A DNA stretch of 64,000 bases from CAWKDG01 sp963848355. GTDB taxonomy: Bacteria; Actinomycetota; Acidimicrobiia; Acidimicrobiales; UBA8190. Each line of letters starts with the position of its first letter. Position 1 is the stretch's first letter. The stretch covers positions 496,001 to 560,000 of the forward strand of contig CAWKDG010000002.1 of NCBI GenBank assembly GCA_963848355.1, given 5' to 3'. The notes under the pieces were generated by a model, which did not search any database, was not told the DNA's origin, and worked only from the letters and a program-made list of their open reading frames with translations. This document shows positions 28,529-38,567 of the stretch, piece after piece. The position numbers and the translations under genes are program-made.

Positions 28529-29052
28529 CGCCCTCGTCGAGCTGTATCACATGCCGATGGTCCGACTGGCTCTGACCTTCGTTCCCAATCGCTCCGTGGC
28601 CGAAGAGGTCGTCCAGGACACCTGGCTGGGCGTCATCAACGGGATCGAACACTTCGAAGAACGGTCGTCTCTCAAGACGTGGATGTTTTCACATCCTGGT
28701 CAATCGGGCCCGCAAGACGGGCGCGCGCGAACGACGGACGGTGGCCGTCGACGACATCGCCGCCACGGAGCGCTTCTCGCCGGACGGCTCATGGAGCCGA
28801 CCCCCGCAGGAATGGACTGACGACGTCGTCGATCGCCTCTTCGCCGGCGCCGTGGCCAAGAGGCTGCAGATCGCCATCGAGGAGCTCCCCCCGGCGCAGT
28901 GTCAGGTCGTAACGCTGCGGGACGTCGAGAGACTGTCTGCCCGGGAGGTGTGCGACATTCTCAGCATCACGGAAGCCAACCAGAGGGTCCTGCTCCATCG
29001 TGCCCGCAGCCGGCTCCGTCACACCATCGAGCTCGAGATCGAAGGGGTGTGA
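28506..29052 (+). CDS. ECF-type RNA polymerase sigma factor, frameshifted
   Basis: About 180 aa. Region 2 is DAFTALVELYH...VAEEVVQDTWLGVINGIEHFEERSSLKTWMF and region 4 is LPPAQCQVVTLRDVERLSAREVCDILSITEANQRVLLHRARSRL. The frame breaks in the TTTT run 28687-28690; removing one T joins WMF to HILVNRARKTG. The start is uncertain: ATG 28506 or an upstream TTG at 28485. A true sigma factor would usually have a few more residues at the N-terminus, which may have been lost at the junction near 28485-28510. Overlaps the anti-sigma start. Confidence 0.82.
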
Positions 29053-29306
29053 CCGTGCGGCTCCTGAACCGTGACCTCGTCTGTCGCCAAGCGGTGGCAT
29101 TGGTCACCGACTACCTCGACGGCGCCCTCTCACGGCGTCAGCGGCGCCGCTTCGAAGGCCACCTCCGTAACTGCCCCAACTGCAGCCGGTACCTCGCGCA
29201 GATCCGCCTCACCATCGACACCGTCGGGCACGTCGAGCCCGACGAACTCGATCCCGAGGTCAAGAACGAGCTGATCGACCTCTATCGGCGTTTCCTCGAA
29301 GAGTAA
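29049..29306 (+). CDS. Zinc-finger anti-sigma factor (zf-HC2)
   Basis: 85-aa protein beginning with GTG 29049, overlapping the sigma stop. It holds the zinc-binding anti-sigma motif: the C in DLVCRQAVALVTDYLDG, then H-L-R-N-C-P-N-C (HxxxCxxC). There is no membrane segment, so it should be a soluble, redox-responsive anti-sigma domain like ZAS proteins. Partner is the sigma factor directly upstream. Confidence 0.88.
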   Translation: MTVRLLNRDLVCRQAVALVTDYLDGALSRRQRRRFEGHLRNCPNCSRYLAQIRLTIDTVGHVEPDELDPEVKNELIDLYRRFLEE

Positions 29307-29324
29307 CGCCGCCAGGGAACCGTC

Positions 29325-30044
29325 CTAAGCGCCGAACATCGTCATCCACTGTTCGGGCGTCCGCAGACGGAAGACGTAATTGTTCCGGCGGATCTCGCCG
29401 AGACCGGCGAAGGGCTCGGGCGCGTACAGGTGGCCCGGGTAGAGCACGGTGTCGTCGCCGAACCGGGCCAGGCGGGTGGTGAGCGACTCGTACATCTGCT
29501 CGGGGTCGCCCCCCGGGAGGTCGGTCCGGCCGCAGCCGTCGAGAAACAGCGTGTCGCCCGACACCAGCCGCCCATCGACGGCGAAGCACTGGCTCCCGGG
29601 CGTGTGCCCTGGGGTATGGACGAGCTCGATGTCCACGGTCCCCACCGTCACGACATCAGCGCTGTCGTGCTCGATCAGATCCTTCTCGCCCACTCCGGTG
29701 GTCCGCATCACCCACGGGCTCTCGGCCCGCTGGACGTGCACGGGTACCTGGACCTGCTCCAGCAGGGTGGTGATCCCCTCGATCGGATACCCCATCAGAT
29801 CTCCGCCCACGTGGTCGGGATGGAAATGGGAGGCGAGGACCCCGACGCAGCGCATGGAGTCGGTGGCCAACAGATCGAGGAGCCCGCCCACGTCGTAGGC
29901 GGGGTCGACCACCACCGCCTCACCGGTGCCGCGGTCGCCGATGAGGTAGCAGAAATTCACCATCTGGCCGGCCACCGGGTCGCCGACGGCGAAGTCGCGA
30001 CCGGACAGGAGCTGGCGGAAGTAGAGACGATCGTCGGCGGGCAT
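29325..30044 (-). CDS. MBL-fold metallo-hydrolase (glyoxalase II/persulfide dioxygenase-like)
   Basis: 239-aa metallo-beta-lactamase fold protein. Metal motif HFHPDHVGG (HxHxDH), then HTPGHTPGSQCF, SGDTLFLDGCGRTDLPGG and the final GHLYAP. The GRTDLPGGDPEQMYESL stretch is typical of persulfide dioxygenase/hydroxyacylglutathione hydrolase-like enzymes. No rhodanese domain is attached. Substrate not determinable. Confidence 0.88.
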   Translation of the reverse strand: MPADDRLYFRQLLSGRDFAVGDPVAGQMVNFCYLIGDRGTGEAVVVDPAYDVGGLLDLLATDSMRCVGVLASHFHPDHVGGDLMGYPIEGITTLLEQVQVPVHVQRAESPWVMRTTGVGEKDLIEHDSADVVTVGTVDIELVHTPGHTPGSQCFAVDGRLVSGDTLFLDGCGRTDLPGGDPEQMYESLTTRLARFGDDTVLYPGHLYAPEPFAGLGEIRRNNYVFRLRTPEQWMTMFGA

Positions 30045-30062
30045 CCCCCGATCGTAGAGGCC

Positions 30063-30563
30063 CTACCGGTAGGTCTTGCGCGTGAACACGGCATGGGGTC
30101 CGACCACACGGTCGAGAAAGACCAGGCCGTCGAGGTGGTCGATCTCGTGGAGGACGGCACGGGCCTCGAAGGCGTCGACGCTCAAGGTCAGGCGTTCGCC
30201 GTCGACATCCAGACCGGTCACGGTCAGCTCGGTGGCGCGGGCCACGTCCCCGGTCAGGTCGGGCACGCTCATGCACCCTTCGCGGGCGCTGACCGGGTCC
30301 CGGGCGCCCACCACCACGGGATCGAAGAGGACGAACGTCCCGTGGCACGAGACGGCCTTCTTGTGGCCGGTCACGTCCACGACGAAGGCGCGTCGCGACA
30401 CCCCGATCTGGGGCGCCGCCAGCCCCACGCACGCCGCTGAGGCGCGCATGGTGTCCACGAGGTCCCGGGCCAGGGTCCGGGCATCGGCGTCGATGCCTCC
30501 GACCGGAGCCGCCGTCGCCATCAGAACGGGGTGCGGCAGGGTCAGGACGGCGCGGACGCTCAT
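30063..30563 (-). CDS. def: Peptide deformylase
   Basis: 166-aa metalloenzyme that removes the formyl group from nascent N-termini. All three motifs are present: GLAAPQIGVSRR, EGCMSVP (Cys ligand) and HEIDHLDG (HExxH ligands). Motif II usually reads EGCLS; the Met here is a mild variation. It lies 13 bp downstream of the ACT-domain gene and upstream of the MBL gene, all on the minus strand. No fmt gene is beside it. Confidence 0.95.
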   Translation of the reverse strand: MSVRAVLTLPHPVLMATAAPVGGIDADARTLARDLVDTMRASAACVGLAAPQIGVSRRAFVVDVTGHKKAVSCHGTFVLFDPVVVGARDPVSAREGCMSVPDLTGDVARATELTVTGLDVDGERLTLSVDAFEARAVLHEIDHLDGLVFLDRVVGPHAVFTRKTYR

Positions 30564-30576
30564 CGTCGGCGCGGAC

Positions 30577-31125
30577 TCAGAGGAGATCGACCTCGTCCCG
30601 GTGCACCGAGCAGTGGACCCCCAACGACGCCGCCGCCTCCCGGATGCGGTCAGCGGCGGCGGCGCCGGCGGCGCCGGCCGGGAGGGTGACCGACAATGTC
30701 ATGACGTAGACGGGCGCCTCGGCCCCACCCACGAGATGGGTCGACAGATCGACGACGTTCCCCCCGGCGCCGGCCAGGGCGCCGGTCACAGTGCGGACGA
30801 TCCCCATCCGGTCGGCACCGTGCACGGCGATGGTCCACGGCTCGGACTCTGTTCCCACCGTCTCGGGCGGTCCCGGTACGTCGGCCAGGGAACGGACGGC
30901 CACGACCAGCTCGAAGGGCCCGGCCACCTCACCGAGGGCGTCCTCGGCGGCGGCGGCGGTGAGTCCGTCGGGGGCGGACACGACCAGGAGGACGGCGAAA
31001 TGACCCTGGAGGTTCGTCATCGTCGAGTCTTCGAGGTTGCACCCGAGATCGGCGAGGACCCCGCTCACGGCGGCGACGATGCCGGGTCGGTCGGCGCCGA
31101 GCGCGCTGAGCCAGAGCCGTCCCAT
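30577..31125 (-). CDS. Double ACT-domain protein (glycine cleavage regulator-like)
   Basis: 182 aa with two ACT repeats: LWLSALGADRPGIVAAVSGVLADLGCNLED and IAVHGADRMGIVRTVTGALAGAGGNVVDL. It resembles GcvR-type regulators that bind small ligands such as glycine. No DNA-binding domain. It lies next to def in the same direction. Confidence 0.88.
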   Translation of the reverse strand: MGRLWLSALGADRPGIVAAVSGVLADLGCNLEDSTMTNLQGHFAVLLVVSAPDGLTAAAAEDALGEVAGPFELVVAVRSLADVPGPPETVGTESEPWTIAVHGADRMGIVRTVTGALAGAGGNVVDLSTHLVGGAEAPVYVMTLSVTLPAGAAGAAAADRIREAAASLGVHCSVHRDEVDLL

Positions 31126-31139
31126 CCGCGAACGTTACG

Positions 31140-32522
31140 TCACGGGTGCGATCCGGCGGGTGAGCGTTGGCGGGCGGCCGCGGCCGAGCGTCCGAAGACG
31201 ACGGCCAGGAGCGTCAGTCCTCCGGCGAACTCCCACTCGTTGAAGAACGAGAGCCTGTCGCAGATGTCGAAGACGGCGACGACGGTGGCCGACCCCAGGA
31301 AGAACCCGTAGGTGTCGCGCGGCAGCCGCCAGAGCGCCAGCACGAAGACCACGACGATGGCCGTCGCCGGGAACCACGTGCCGGGATGGATTCCGTGGAG
31401 GACGAGAAGCGTGTTCAGAGACATCGAGTCCCGCCGAAAGGGAAAATGGAGATTGATGGTGATGACGCCCGCCACGAAAGCATGGATGTTCGCCACCACC
31501 CAGGGGAGAATGAAGGCGGCGGCGGCGCCTACCGATAGGGCCGTGCGACGCCACCCGAAGTCCTTCCAGATCGCCGCGAAGGGGATGAGCATCCAGTTGT
31601 AGGGCTTGCATGTGAGCATCACGGCGAACGCCAGCACAGCCCAGCCGCGTCGGCCACGGATGACGGCGTATCCGGTGAGGCACAGGAAGAGCAACGACAG
31701 CGGGTCAGGCCATGACTGCTCCAGTCCGAAGAGAAATCTCGGGTAAAGAAGGAACAATCCGGCGACCACAGCGTCGTCTGACCCTTTGCTGAGCCGGATC
31801 AAGGTGACAGCCGTCAGGACCAACGCCGCCAGAAGGCCGTACCGGACATCTCCGAACAGCGCGTGAAAGGGCCACAGGAGCACGGCGGCCCCGGGCAGAT
31901 AGGTGAACCGGTTCGACACCCCCCCGGGAGAACCGCTCGTCCACCGGAGGGCGTAGATGTTGTGAGCACGGGACAGGCCATGGGCGGCGGCCTGCAGCAT
32001 GTACCAGGTGTCGATCGTGGGTTTCGGGCTCGACACCAGAATGGTCACGCCTGCCGCCGTCATGACGGCCACCACGGCGTAGGCCAGGTATCGACCGCTT
32101 CGCCACCGGAATATCACACCGGCCGCCAACAAGAGCCCGGCGACGATCGTCAGCGTTCGGCTGGCAAGGAGCGCCGAACTCAACCCGTAGATCCCGGCGG
32201 GAAGGACGCTGGTGGCGACGACGACCGTCGTCACCGCCAGCGTGATGCCGACCATGGCGGAGTGCCCGGGTCGTACAGAGCAACCCTTGATCAAGGTGAC
32301 GACGAGGAGGAGGACCCCGACCACCAGAAAGACGAGGCTCGGCCCCGTGTACACGCCGTTGTCGAGAGCAGCTCCGATACCGATGGCCGACCATGCCGTC
32401 AGCAGGGTGAGGTTGGCGTCGAGCGGTCCCCGGACCAGGCGCCTCTTGGTTCCGGGCGCGGCCGTGTCCGGACGGTCTTCGAGAGGCGCGCCCTGCTGCT
32501 CGTCACCGACAGCGCGGACCAT
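31140..32522 (-). CDS. Polytopic membrane protein, GT87/DUF2029-like glycosyltransferase
   Basis: About 460 aa with roughly ten membrane helices and, after the first helices, a periplasmic loop (SSPKPTIDTWYMLQAAAHGL) typical of GT-C glycosyltransferases. Further features are FTYLPGAAVLLWPFHALFGDVRYGLL and CKPYNWMLIPFAAIWK. Such enzymes use polyprenyl-phosphate sugars in actinobacterial cell-envelope glycan synthesis. ATG 32522 is the most plausible start; upstream codons are low-complexity. Acceptor unknown. Confidence 0.78.
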   Translation of the reverse strand: MVRAVGDEQQGAPLEDRPDTAAPGTKRRLVRGPLDANLTLLTAWSAIGIGAALDNGVYTGPSLVFLVVGVLLLVVTLIKGCSVRPGHSAMVGITLAVTTVVVATSVLPAGIYGLSSALLASRTLTIVAGLLLAAGVIFRWRSGRYLAYAVVAVMTAAGVTILVSSPKPTIDTWYMLQAAAHGLSRAHNIYALRWTSGSPGGVSNRFTYLPGAAVLLWPFHALFGDVRYGLLAALVLTAVTLIRLSKGSDDAVVAGLFLLYPRFLFGLEQSWPDPLSLLFLCLTGYAVIRGRRGWAVLAFAVMLTCKPYNWMLIPFAAIWKDFGWRRTALSVGAAAAFILPWVVANIHAFVAGVITINLHFPFRRDSMSLNTLLVLHGIHPGTWFPATAIVVVFVLALWRLPRDTYGFFLGSATVVAVFDICDRLSFFNEWEFAGGLTLLAVVFGRSAAAARQRSPAGSHP

Positions 32523-32592
32523 CGCCGAAAGCGTAGGGACGACCGGCACGCCGCCGCGGGATACCGCTGACGGCGGCACTACATTCACCGGG

Positions 32593-33006
32593 ATGAGTTC
32601 GACCGTACCCGTCCGCCAGGGCCTGTTCACCGACGGCGATCCTCCCCGCCTGCTCGGCGGCCGGTGCCGCGCCTGCGGACATCACCACTTCCCGCGCCAC
32701 GACGTCTGTCCCTACTGCGCCTCCGATGACACCGAGGGGGCCGAGCTGTCAGCCGGCGGCCGCCTGTGGGCGTGGACGGCCGTCACCCATCCACCTCCGG
32801 GCTACCGGGGGGACACACCCTACGGCTTCGGCGTGGTCGAGCTTCCCGAAGGGATCCGGATCGTCACCCGGCTGACCGAACCGGACCCCCACCGCCTCCG
32901 GGCCGACCAGCCCATGCACCTCGTGGCGGAGCCACTGCACACGGACGACGAGGGCCACACCGTCATCACCTACGCCTTCGCCCCCGACGAACCGGCATCA
33001 CGATGA
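32593..33006 (+). CDS. Zn-ribbon OB-fold protein (DUF35), thiolase partner
   Basis: 137 aa with an N-terminal zinc ribbon (CRACGHHHFPRHDVCPYC) and an OB fold (LWAWTAVTHPPPGYRG...PYGFGVVELPEGIRIVTRL). DUF35 proteins bind acyl-CoA and pair with thiolase-like subunits. The stop overlaps the ATG of the thiolase gene (ATGA), so the two are translationally coupled and probably form a complex. Confidence 0.9.
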   Translation: MSSTVPVRQGLFTDGDPPRLLGGRCRACGHHHFPRHDVCPYCASDDTEGAELSAGGRLWAWTAVTHPPPGYRGDTPYGFGVVELPEGIRIVTRLTEPDPHRLRADQPMHLVAEPLHTDDEGHTVITYAFAPDEPASR

Positions 33007-34152
33007 CGACCGTCGATATCGCCGGCATCGGCCTCCACCCGTTCGGGCGCTTCGACGGGGTGACGGTGACCGACATGGGGGCGGCGGCCGTCGGTCATGC
33101 GCTGGCCGAGGCCGGCGTGGGCCGGGGTGGGTTCCAGGCCGCCTTCTGCGGGACCGCCTACGGCGGGGTGGCCACCGGCCACAAGGTGCTCGGCGCCCTC
33201 GGGATGACGGGGATGCCCATCGTGGACGTGGAGGCAGGGTGCGCCAGCGGCGCCGCCGCCCTCATGCTCGGCAGCGCGGCGATACGGGCGGGGCAGTACG
33301 ACACGGTGGTCGTCTTCGGAGTGGAGAAGATGCCCCGGGGCATCATCCGCTCCTCCTTCTTCGACCCCTGGCAGGAGGAGGCGGGATTCGCCGCCACCCC
33401 GGCGTACTTCGCTCTGCGGGCCCAGCGCTTCATGCGCGACATCGGGCGTGACCAAGGACCACCTGGCCGCCGTGGTGGTGAAGAACCGGCGCCACGGTGT
33501 CCACAATCCCGACGCCATGTACCGGTCCGAGGTCGACGCCGACGCCGTTCTCTCCTCGCGGGTGGTCTGCGAACCGTTGCACCTGTGGATGCTGTGCTCC
33601 CCCAACGAAGGGGCGGCCGCCGTGGTGCTCAGGCGACGCGACACGACGGCCGTAGACACGACGGGACGGGTCGAGGTGGCCGCCGCCGTGCTGCGGTCGC
33701 ATCTTCCCGGGGCCGTGCTGAGCGAGTCGACGCCGATGGCCGGCCTCACCGACGACAGCCTCCCGACCCCCTCCACCCTGGCCGCCGACGACGCCTACGA
33801 GGCGGCGGGCCTCGGTCCGCGCGACCTCGATGTCGTCGAGTGCCAGGACACCGACGCCGCCCGCGAGCTGATGTCGTACGAGGAGCTCGGTCTGTGCCCG
33901 GCCGGAGGGGCGGCGGAGATGCTCGAGGCCGGTGTCTCCTCGGTGGGCGGCCGCCTGCCCGTGAACCCGAGCGGCGGCCTTCTGTCCAAGGGAGAGCCCC
34001 TGGGGGCGTCGGCGCTGGGCCAGGTGGTGGAGCTCGTCCGCCAGCTCAGAGGAGAGGCCGGCGACCGCCAGGTCCACGGGGCGCGGGTGGGGCTGGCCCA
34101 CACCGTCGGGCGGGGCGCCAACGCCGGTGTGGTCGTCCTGCGACGTTCCTGA
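33003..34152 (+). CDS. Thiolase-family protein (SCPx/Ltp-like), frameshifted
   Basis: About 383 aa. The nucleophile region is EAGCASGAAALMLGS. The frame breaks at GGG 33444-33446, joining RDIG to VTKDHLAAVVVKNR. The C-terminal motif that in thiolases reads GHP with the catalytic His is GEPLGASALGQV here, so that His is a Glu. This is seen in DUF35-associated Ltp-type aldolase/thiolase-like proteins and suggests a retro-aldol or non-thiolytic reaction on an acyl-CoA. Coupled to DUF35 upstream and an acyl-CoA ligase downstream. Confidence 0.85.
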
Positions 34153-34239
34153 CCCGACCGGCGTCGCATCACCGAGCGCCCACTCGGATCTACAGTGGCC
34201 CGAGGTGCCGCGGGGGTGTCGCACCGGAGGGGGATCCGC

Positions 34240-35841
34240 ATGAGCCAGTTCACGGTGGCGGGCATGTTCCGCGCCAACGTGGCCGACATCGGCGACCAAC
34301 CGATGTTCCGAGTCGGCGGGACCACCGTGACATGGTCCGACCATCATCGCCGTGCCTCGTCCGTGGCCCAGGCGCTCTTGGGCGAAGGGGTCACCCCCGG
34401 CGACCGGGTGGCGTTCCTCGACCGCAACGGCCTGGCCTACTTCGAGGTTCTGTTCGGCGGGGCCATGGCCGGAGCCGTGAACGTCGCCGTCAATTGGCGC
34501 CTGTCCCCGCCCGAGATGGCGGCCGTGATCGACGACTCCCGGGCCACCGTCCTCGTCGTCCATCCCGAGTTCGTGCCCTGCCTGGCCCACATGGACAGTG
34601 CCCTACCCCACGTGACGAGGATCGTCGTCCTCGGTGATGCCAAGGCCGACGCCGACGTCGGTGGCGCCTCGGATCTGGCCCGGCGCGTGGGCTACGACGA
34701 GTGGCTGGGCGCCTGCGAACCGGTCGACCCCGGTCATGTCGGCGAGCCCGACGACGTGTCGATGCAGCTGTACACGTCGGGCACCACCGGACTCCCCAAG
34801 GGCGTGATGCTCGCCAATCGCAACATCGCCACCATGATGGAGCTGGCCGGCGCCGACGCCTTCGGCATCGACGAGTCCACGGTGAGCCTCGTGGCCATGC
34901 CCCTGTTCCACATCGGTGGCTCGGGGTGGGCTCTCACCGCCATGTCGCGGGGAGGGACGTCGGTGATCCTGCGCGACATGGACCCGGCCGAACTGCTCCG
35001 TCTGGTCGAGCGCGAACGGATCACCCACGCCTTTCTGGTCCCGGCCGTGCTCATGTTGCTCCTGGCCACTCCGGGGATCGAAAAGGCCGACCTGTCGAGC
35101 CTCGACACCATCTTCTACGGGGCGTCACCCATCGCCGAGGACGTCCTCGTCCGGTGCATGAGCGTCATCGGATGCCGCTTCTCCCAGGTCTACGGCATGA
35201 CCGAGACGTCCGGGGCCATCGTCCGCCTCGACCACGAGGACCACGACCCCGACGGCGAGCGCCGCCATCTCCTGCGGGCAGCGGGAAAGGCACTGCCCAC
35301 GGTCGAGATCCGCATCGTCGACCCCGACACCGGAGCCGACGTCCCCACCGACCACGTGGGCGAGGTCTGGACCCGGTCGGCCTACAACATGCTCGGCTAC
35401 TGGGAGAAGCCCGAAGAGACGGCCAGCACCATCGTGGCCGACGGCTGGTTACGCACCGGGGACGCCGGGTACCTCGACGACGAGGGCTACCTCTTCCTCC
35501 ACGACCGGATCAAGGACATGGTCGTCTCGGGCGGGGAGAACATCTACCCGGCCGAGGTGGAGAACGTCCTCCTGGGCATCGCCGGCATGGCCGACGCCGC
35601 CGTCATCGGCGTGCCCGACGACTCCTGGGGTGAGACGGTGAAGGCCGTGGTCGTCCGGACACCGGGGTCGGACATCAGCGCCGACGAGATCATCGCCTTC
35701 TGTCGGGACCGGTTGGCCCACTACAAATGCCCGACCTCGGTCGACTTCGCCGACGTCCTCCCCCGCAACCCTTCGGGAAAGATCCTGAAACGGGAGCTGC
35801 GCGAGCCGTACTGGGTGGGGCGGACCCGTCGCGTGCACTAA
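34240..35841 (+). CDS. Acyl-CoA synthetase / AMP-dependent ligase
   Basis: 533-aa adenylate-forming enzyme activating a carboxylic acid to its CoA thioester. ATP motif LYTSGTTGLPKGVML, then YGMTETSG, TGDAGYLDDEGYLFLHDRIKDM and the terminal lysine region NPSGKILKRELREP. ATG 34240 is chosen because a GGAGG ribosome-binding site is about 9 bp upstream. With the thiolase and DUF35 genes it forms a lipid or sterol side-chain degradation unit. Substrate unknown. Confidence 0.93.
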   Translation: MSQFTVAGMFRANVADIGDQPMFRVGGTTVTWSDHHRRASSVAQALLGEGVTPGDRVAFLDRNGLAYFEVLFGGAMAGAVNVAVNWRLSPPEMAAVIDDSRATVLVVHPEFVPCLAHMDSALPHVTRIVVLGDAKADADVGGASDLARRVGYDEWLGACEPVDPGHVGEPDDVSMQLYTSGTTGLPKGVMLANRNIATMMELAGADAFGIDESTVSLVAMPLFHIGGSGWALTAMSRGGTSVILRDMDPAELLRLVERERITHAFLVPAVLMLLLATPGIEKADLSSLDTIFYGASPIAEDVLVRCMSVIGCRFSQVYGMTETSGAIVRLDHEDHDPDGERRHLLRAAGKALPTVEIRIVDPDTGADVPTDHVGEVWTRSAYNMLGYWEKPEETASTIVADGWLRTGDAGYLDDEGYLFLHDRIKDMVVSGGENIYPAEVENVLLGIAGMADAAVIGVPDDSWGETVKAVVVRTPGSDISADEIIAFCRDRLAHYKCPTSVDFADVLPRNPSGKILKRELREPYWVGRTRRVH

Positions 35842-36314
35842 GCGGTTCGAGCACTCTGTTCCACCGTCCGGGCCAGGATGCCCAAGGTGGCCCGGAGCGC
35901 TCCTTCCGACAGGACCGGGAAGATCCCGGCCTCCTTCACCCTGGGGTCGATGGCCGACCAGTCGTAGTAGGAGGTCACCAGCGTGCCGTCCTCGGTGGGC
36001 TCGAGCCGGTAGCCGTAGACGTGGCCGACCGACGGACGGGTCTCGCCGGCGACCGTCCAGGCGATCTCGCGGTCGGGGACGAAGGCGGAGATGGTGACGA
36101 TCACGTCGTAGCGACCCATGGGGCGGTCGTTGAGCGCCTCGCGGTCCATGTGCACGACGAAGCTGTCGCCGACGGCGGTGACGGGATCGCCCGTGGCATC
36201 CATCAGCATGCCGGAGCTGTCGATCGTCACATGTCCACGGGGATCGCACAACAGCCGGAAGATCGTCGACGGATCGGCGGCGATCGTCCGCTGGACGTCG
36301 AACCGCTCGGTCAT
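35838..36314 (-). CDS. SRPBCC family protein
   Basis: About 158-aa helix-grip protein. The start ERFDVQRTIAADPSTIFRLLCDP and later HVYGYRLEPTEDGTLVTSYYDWS are standard for the family, with a C-terminal helix ALRATLGILARTVEQSA. It converges on the acyl-CoA ligase with a 4-bp overlap of stop regions. Either of two adjacent ATGs (36317, 36314) may be the start. Ligand unknown. Confidence 0.85.
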   Translation of the reverse strand: MTERFDVQRTIAADPSTIFRLLCDPRGHVTIDSSGMLMDATGDPVTAVGDSFVVHMDREALNDRPMGRYDVIVTISAFVPDREIAWTVAGETRPSVGHVYGYRLEPTEDGTLVTSYYDWSAIDPRVKEAGIFPVLSEGALRATLGILARTVEQSARTA

Positions 36315-36338
36315 CATCCCCTCATGATGCCCGGCCAC

Positions 36339-36683
36339 TCAGAAGAGGGCCTGATCGTCGCCGTCCTCGTCGTCCGCCAGCCCCACGGGGCCACCGACCT
36401 CGTCGAGATCACCGGCGTCGTCCTCGTCGATTCCGACGTCGACGCCGCGGTTGACCGCCTCCAGGCGGGGGACGAGCTCCTCGACCTGGGCCCGGGTCTT
36501 GCGCACGCGCCGGTCGAGCTCGTCGACGATGGCCGTGGCCCGCTCGAGCCGGACGACGAGCTGGTCGACGTCGACCTCCCGCTGCTCGAAGAACCCGACG
36601 ATGGCATCGAGCTCCCGGCTCGCCTCGGTGTAGCTGAGCTCGGTCACCGGGATCGCCGCGTCGCCCGATTCAGGCGTTGTCAT
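36339..36683 (-). CDS. xseB: Exodeoxyribonuclease VII small subunit
   Basis: 114 aa. The helical core LSYTEASRELDAIVGFFEQREVDVDQLVVRLERA matches XseB, which forms the multi-copy small subunit of the ssDNA exonuclease. The C-terminal 40 residues are an unusually acidic tail (DEDDAGDLDE... DDEDGDDQALF). Its ATG overlaps the xseA stop (ATGA). Confidence 0.9.
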   Translation of the reverse strand: MTTPESGDAAIPVTELSYTEASRELDAIVGFFEQREVDVDQLVVRLERATAIVDELDRRVRKTRAQVEELVPRLEAVNRGVDVGIDEDDAGDLDEVGGPVGLADDEDGDDQALF

Positions 36684-38079
36684 CGATGCTCCTCTCGACC
36701 CGCCGCAGCGGCGGCATCAGCCGTGCCGAGCGTGGTCACGTCGATCTGTCGCACATCGGACACGGCGGCACCATCGGCGAAGCGGGTGACGAGCACCGAA
36801 CCCGATCGCCAATGAGCGCCACCGACCGCACGATACGGCCGTCTTCACCCAACGTCAGCGTGTAACCCCGCTCCAGCTGCCGGTCGACGTCGTAGGCGGC
36901 CAGAAGTCGCCGCCACGATTCCACCCTCTCGGCCTGATGGGCCACGGCGCTCGTGGGCACAAGGACCGAGGCGGGCGGCCCGCTGGTCCACCGCCATCGC
37001 GGCCATGTCGAGCTGCCGTCGGGCCTGGGCGGCGATCCGTCGCGCCCGGGTGTCGAGACGTTCGGCGTGGCGGTGCAGCTGGTGCCGGGTGGCCTGACCG
37101 AGGCGAGCCCGGGCCGCCCCGTCGCGCTCGACGGCGCCCTCCAGCACCTCGGTGGCCCTCCGTGCCACCAGCCGGGCCGTGGCGGCCACCGACTCCCACC
37201 AGTCCCCGGCCCGCCGGACCAGCTCCTGGCCGCACTCGGTGGGAGTGACGAAGGCACGACCGGCCACGATGTCGGCCACCGACTGGTCCCCGGTGTGACC
37301 GATCCCCGTCCAGACCGGCACCGGACAGAGGGCGATGGCCCGAGCCACAGGCTCGGAATCGAACGCCACCAGGTCGGCCTTGGACCCGCCGCCGCGGACG
37401 AGCACCACCAGATCACAGGCGGCGTCGGCCAGCGAGGCGATGCCGCGGGCCAGGGCGGCGGGGGCGGCGGCCCCCTGCACCTGGGCGGCCACGACCACGA
37501 CGGTGAAGGCCAGACCCCGATCCCTGCAGTTGGCCGAGGAAATCGTTGAACCCCTCGGTCCCGGGACTGGCCACCAGTCCGATCTTCAAGGCCAGATCGG
37601 GCAGCGCCAGCGAGCCGTTGCGACGGAGGAGGCCCTCGGCTTCGAGCGCCTTCAGCAGGGCGGCTCTCCGGGCCGCCAGCCGACCCAGGAGGGCGTCGAC
37701 GTCCACATCGACGGCGATGAAATTGACCTGGGCGCGGGGGGCGTAGAACTCGACCCGACCCCGGAGGGTCACCACGGTCCCGACCTCGAGGACGATCCCC
37801 TGCTGGGCCAGGGCCGCCTTCATGGGCGCCCAGGTCCTCTGCCAGCAGTTGATCTTCAGCACCTTGGCGTCTCGCCCGCGTGGGCGCCTCCGGGTCGACC
37901 AGATCGATATAGCAGTGGCCGGTGCGATCGGTGATGCTCTGGACCTCTCCCCGCACCCAGACCAGCTGCCCCCGCGGGAAAGCCCTGGTGATGGCCGCCT
38001 GCACCTGGTCGAGCAGAGCGCCGATGGACAGGACGTCGGGTCGGTCGGGAGGAAGGAGCTGAGCGGTCCCGGACTCCAT
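36680..38079 (-). CDS. xseA: Exodeoxyribonuclease VII large subunit, at least four frameshifts
   Basis: Catalytic subunit of the ssDNA exonuclease. The N-terminal OB domain reads VLSIGALLDQVQAAITRAFPRGQLVWVRGEVQSIT; the nuclease part has AACDLVVLVRGGGSKADLVAFDSEPVARAI and TGIGHTGDQSVADIVA. Frame breaks are near 37875 (to AKVLKINCWQRTW), 37525 (to GLAFTVVVVAAQVQG), 36960 (to VPTSAVAHQAERVES) and 36795 (missing G, to VLVTRFADGAAV). The repaired protein ends at 36680, overlapping xseB, which confirms the reading. Confidence 0.88.
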
Positions 38080-38166
38080 GGTTCGACACCCTATCGAGCA
38101 GGTGATCGGTGACCGGTGCGCCGAAGATCGTCGGGGAAGCGCCCCACGACCTGGCACACTGGAGGG

Positions 38167-38546
<380 letters not shown>

Positions 38547-38567
38547 TTATGCCTCTGACCAGGGCTT

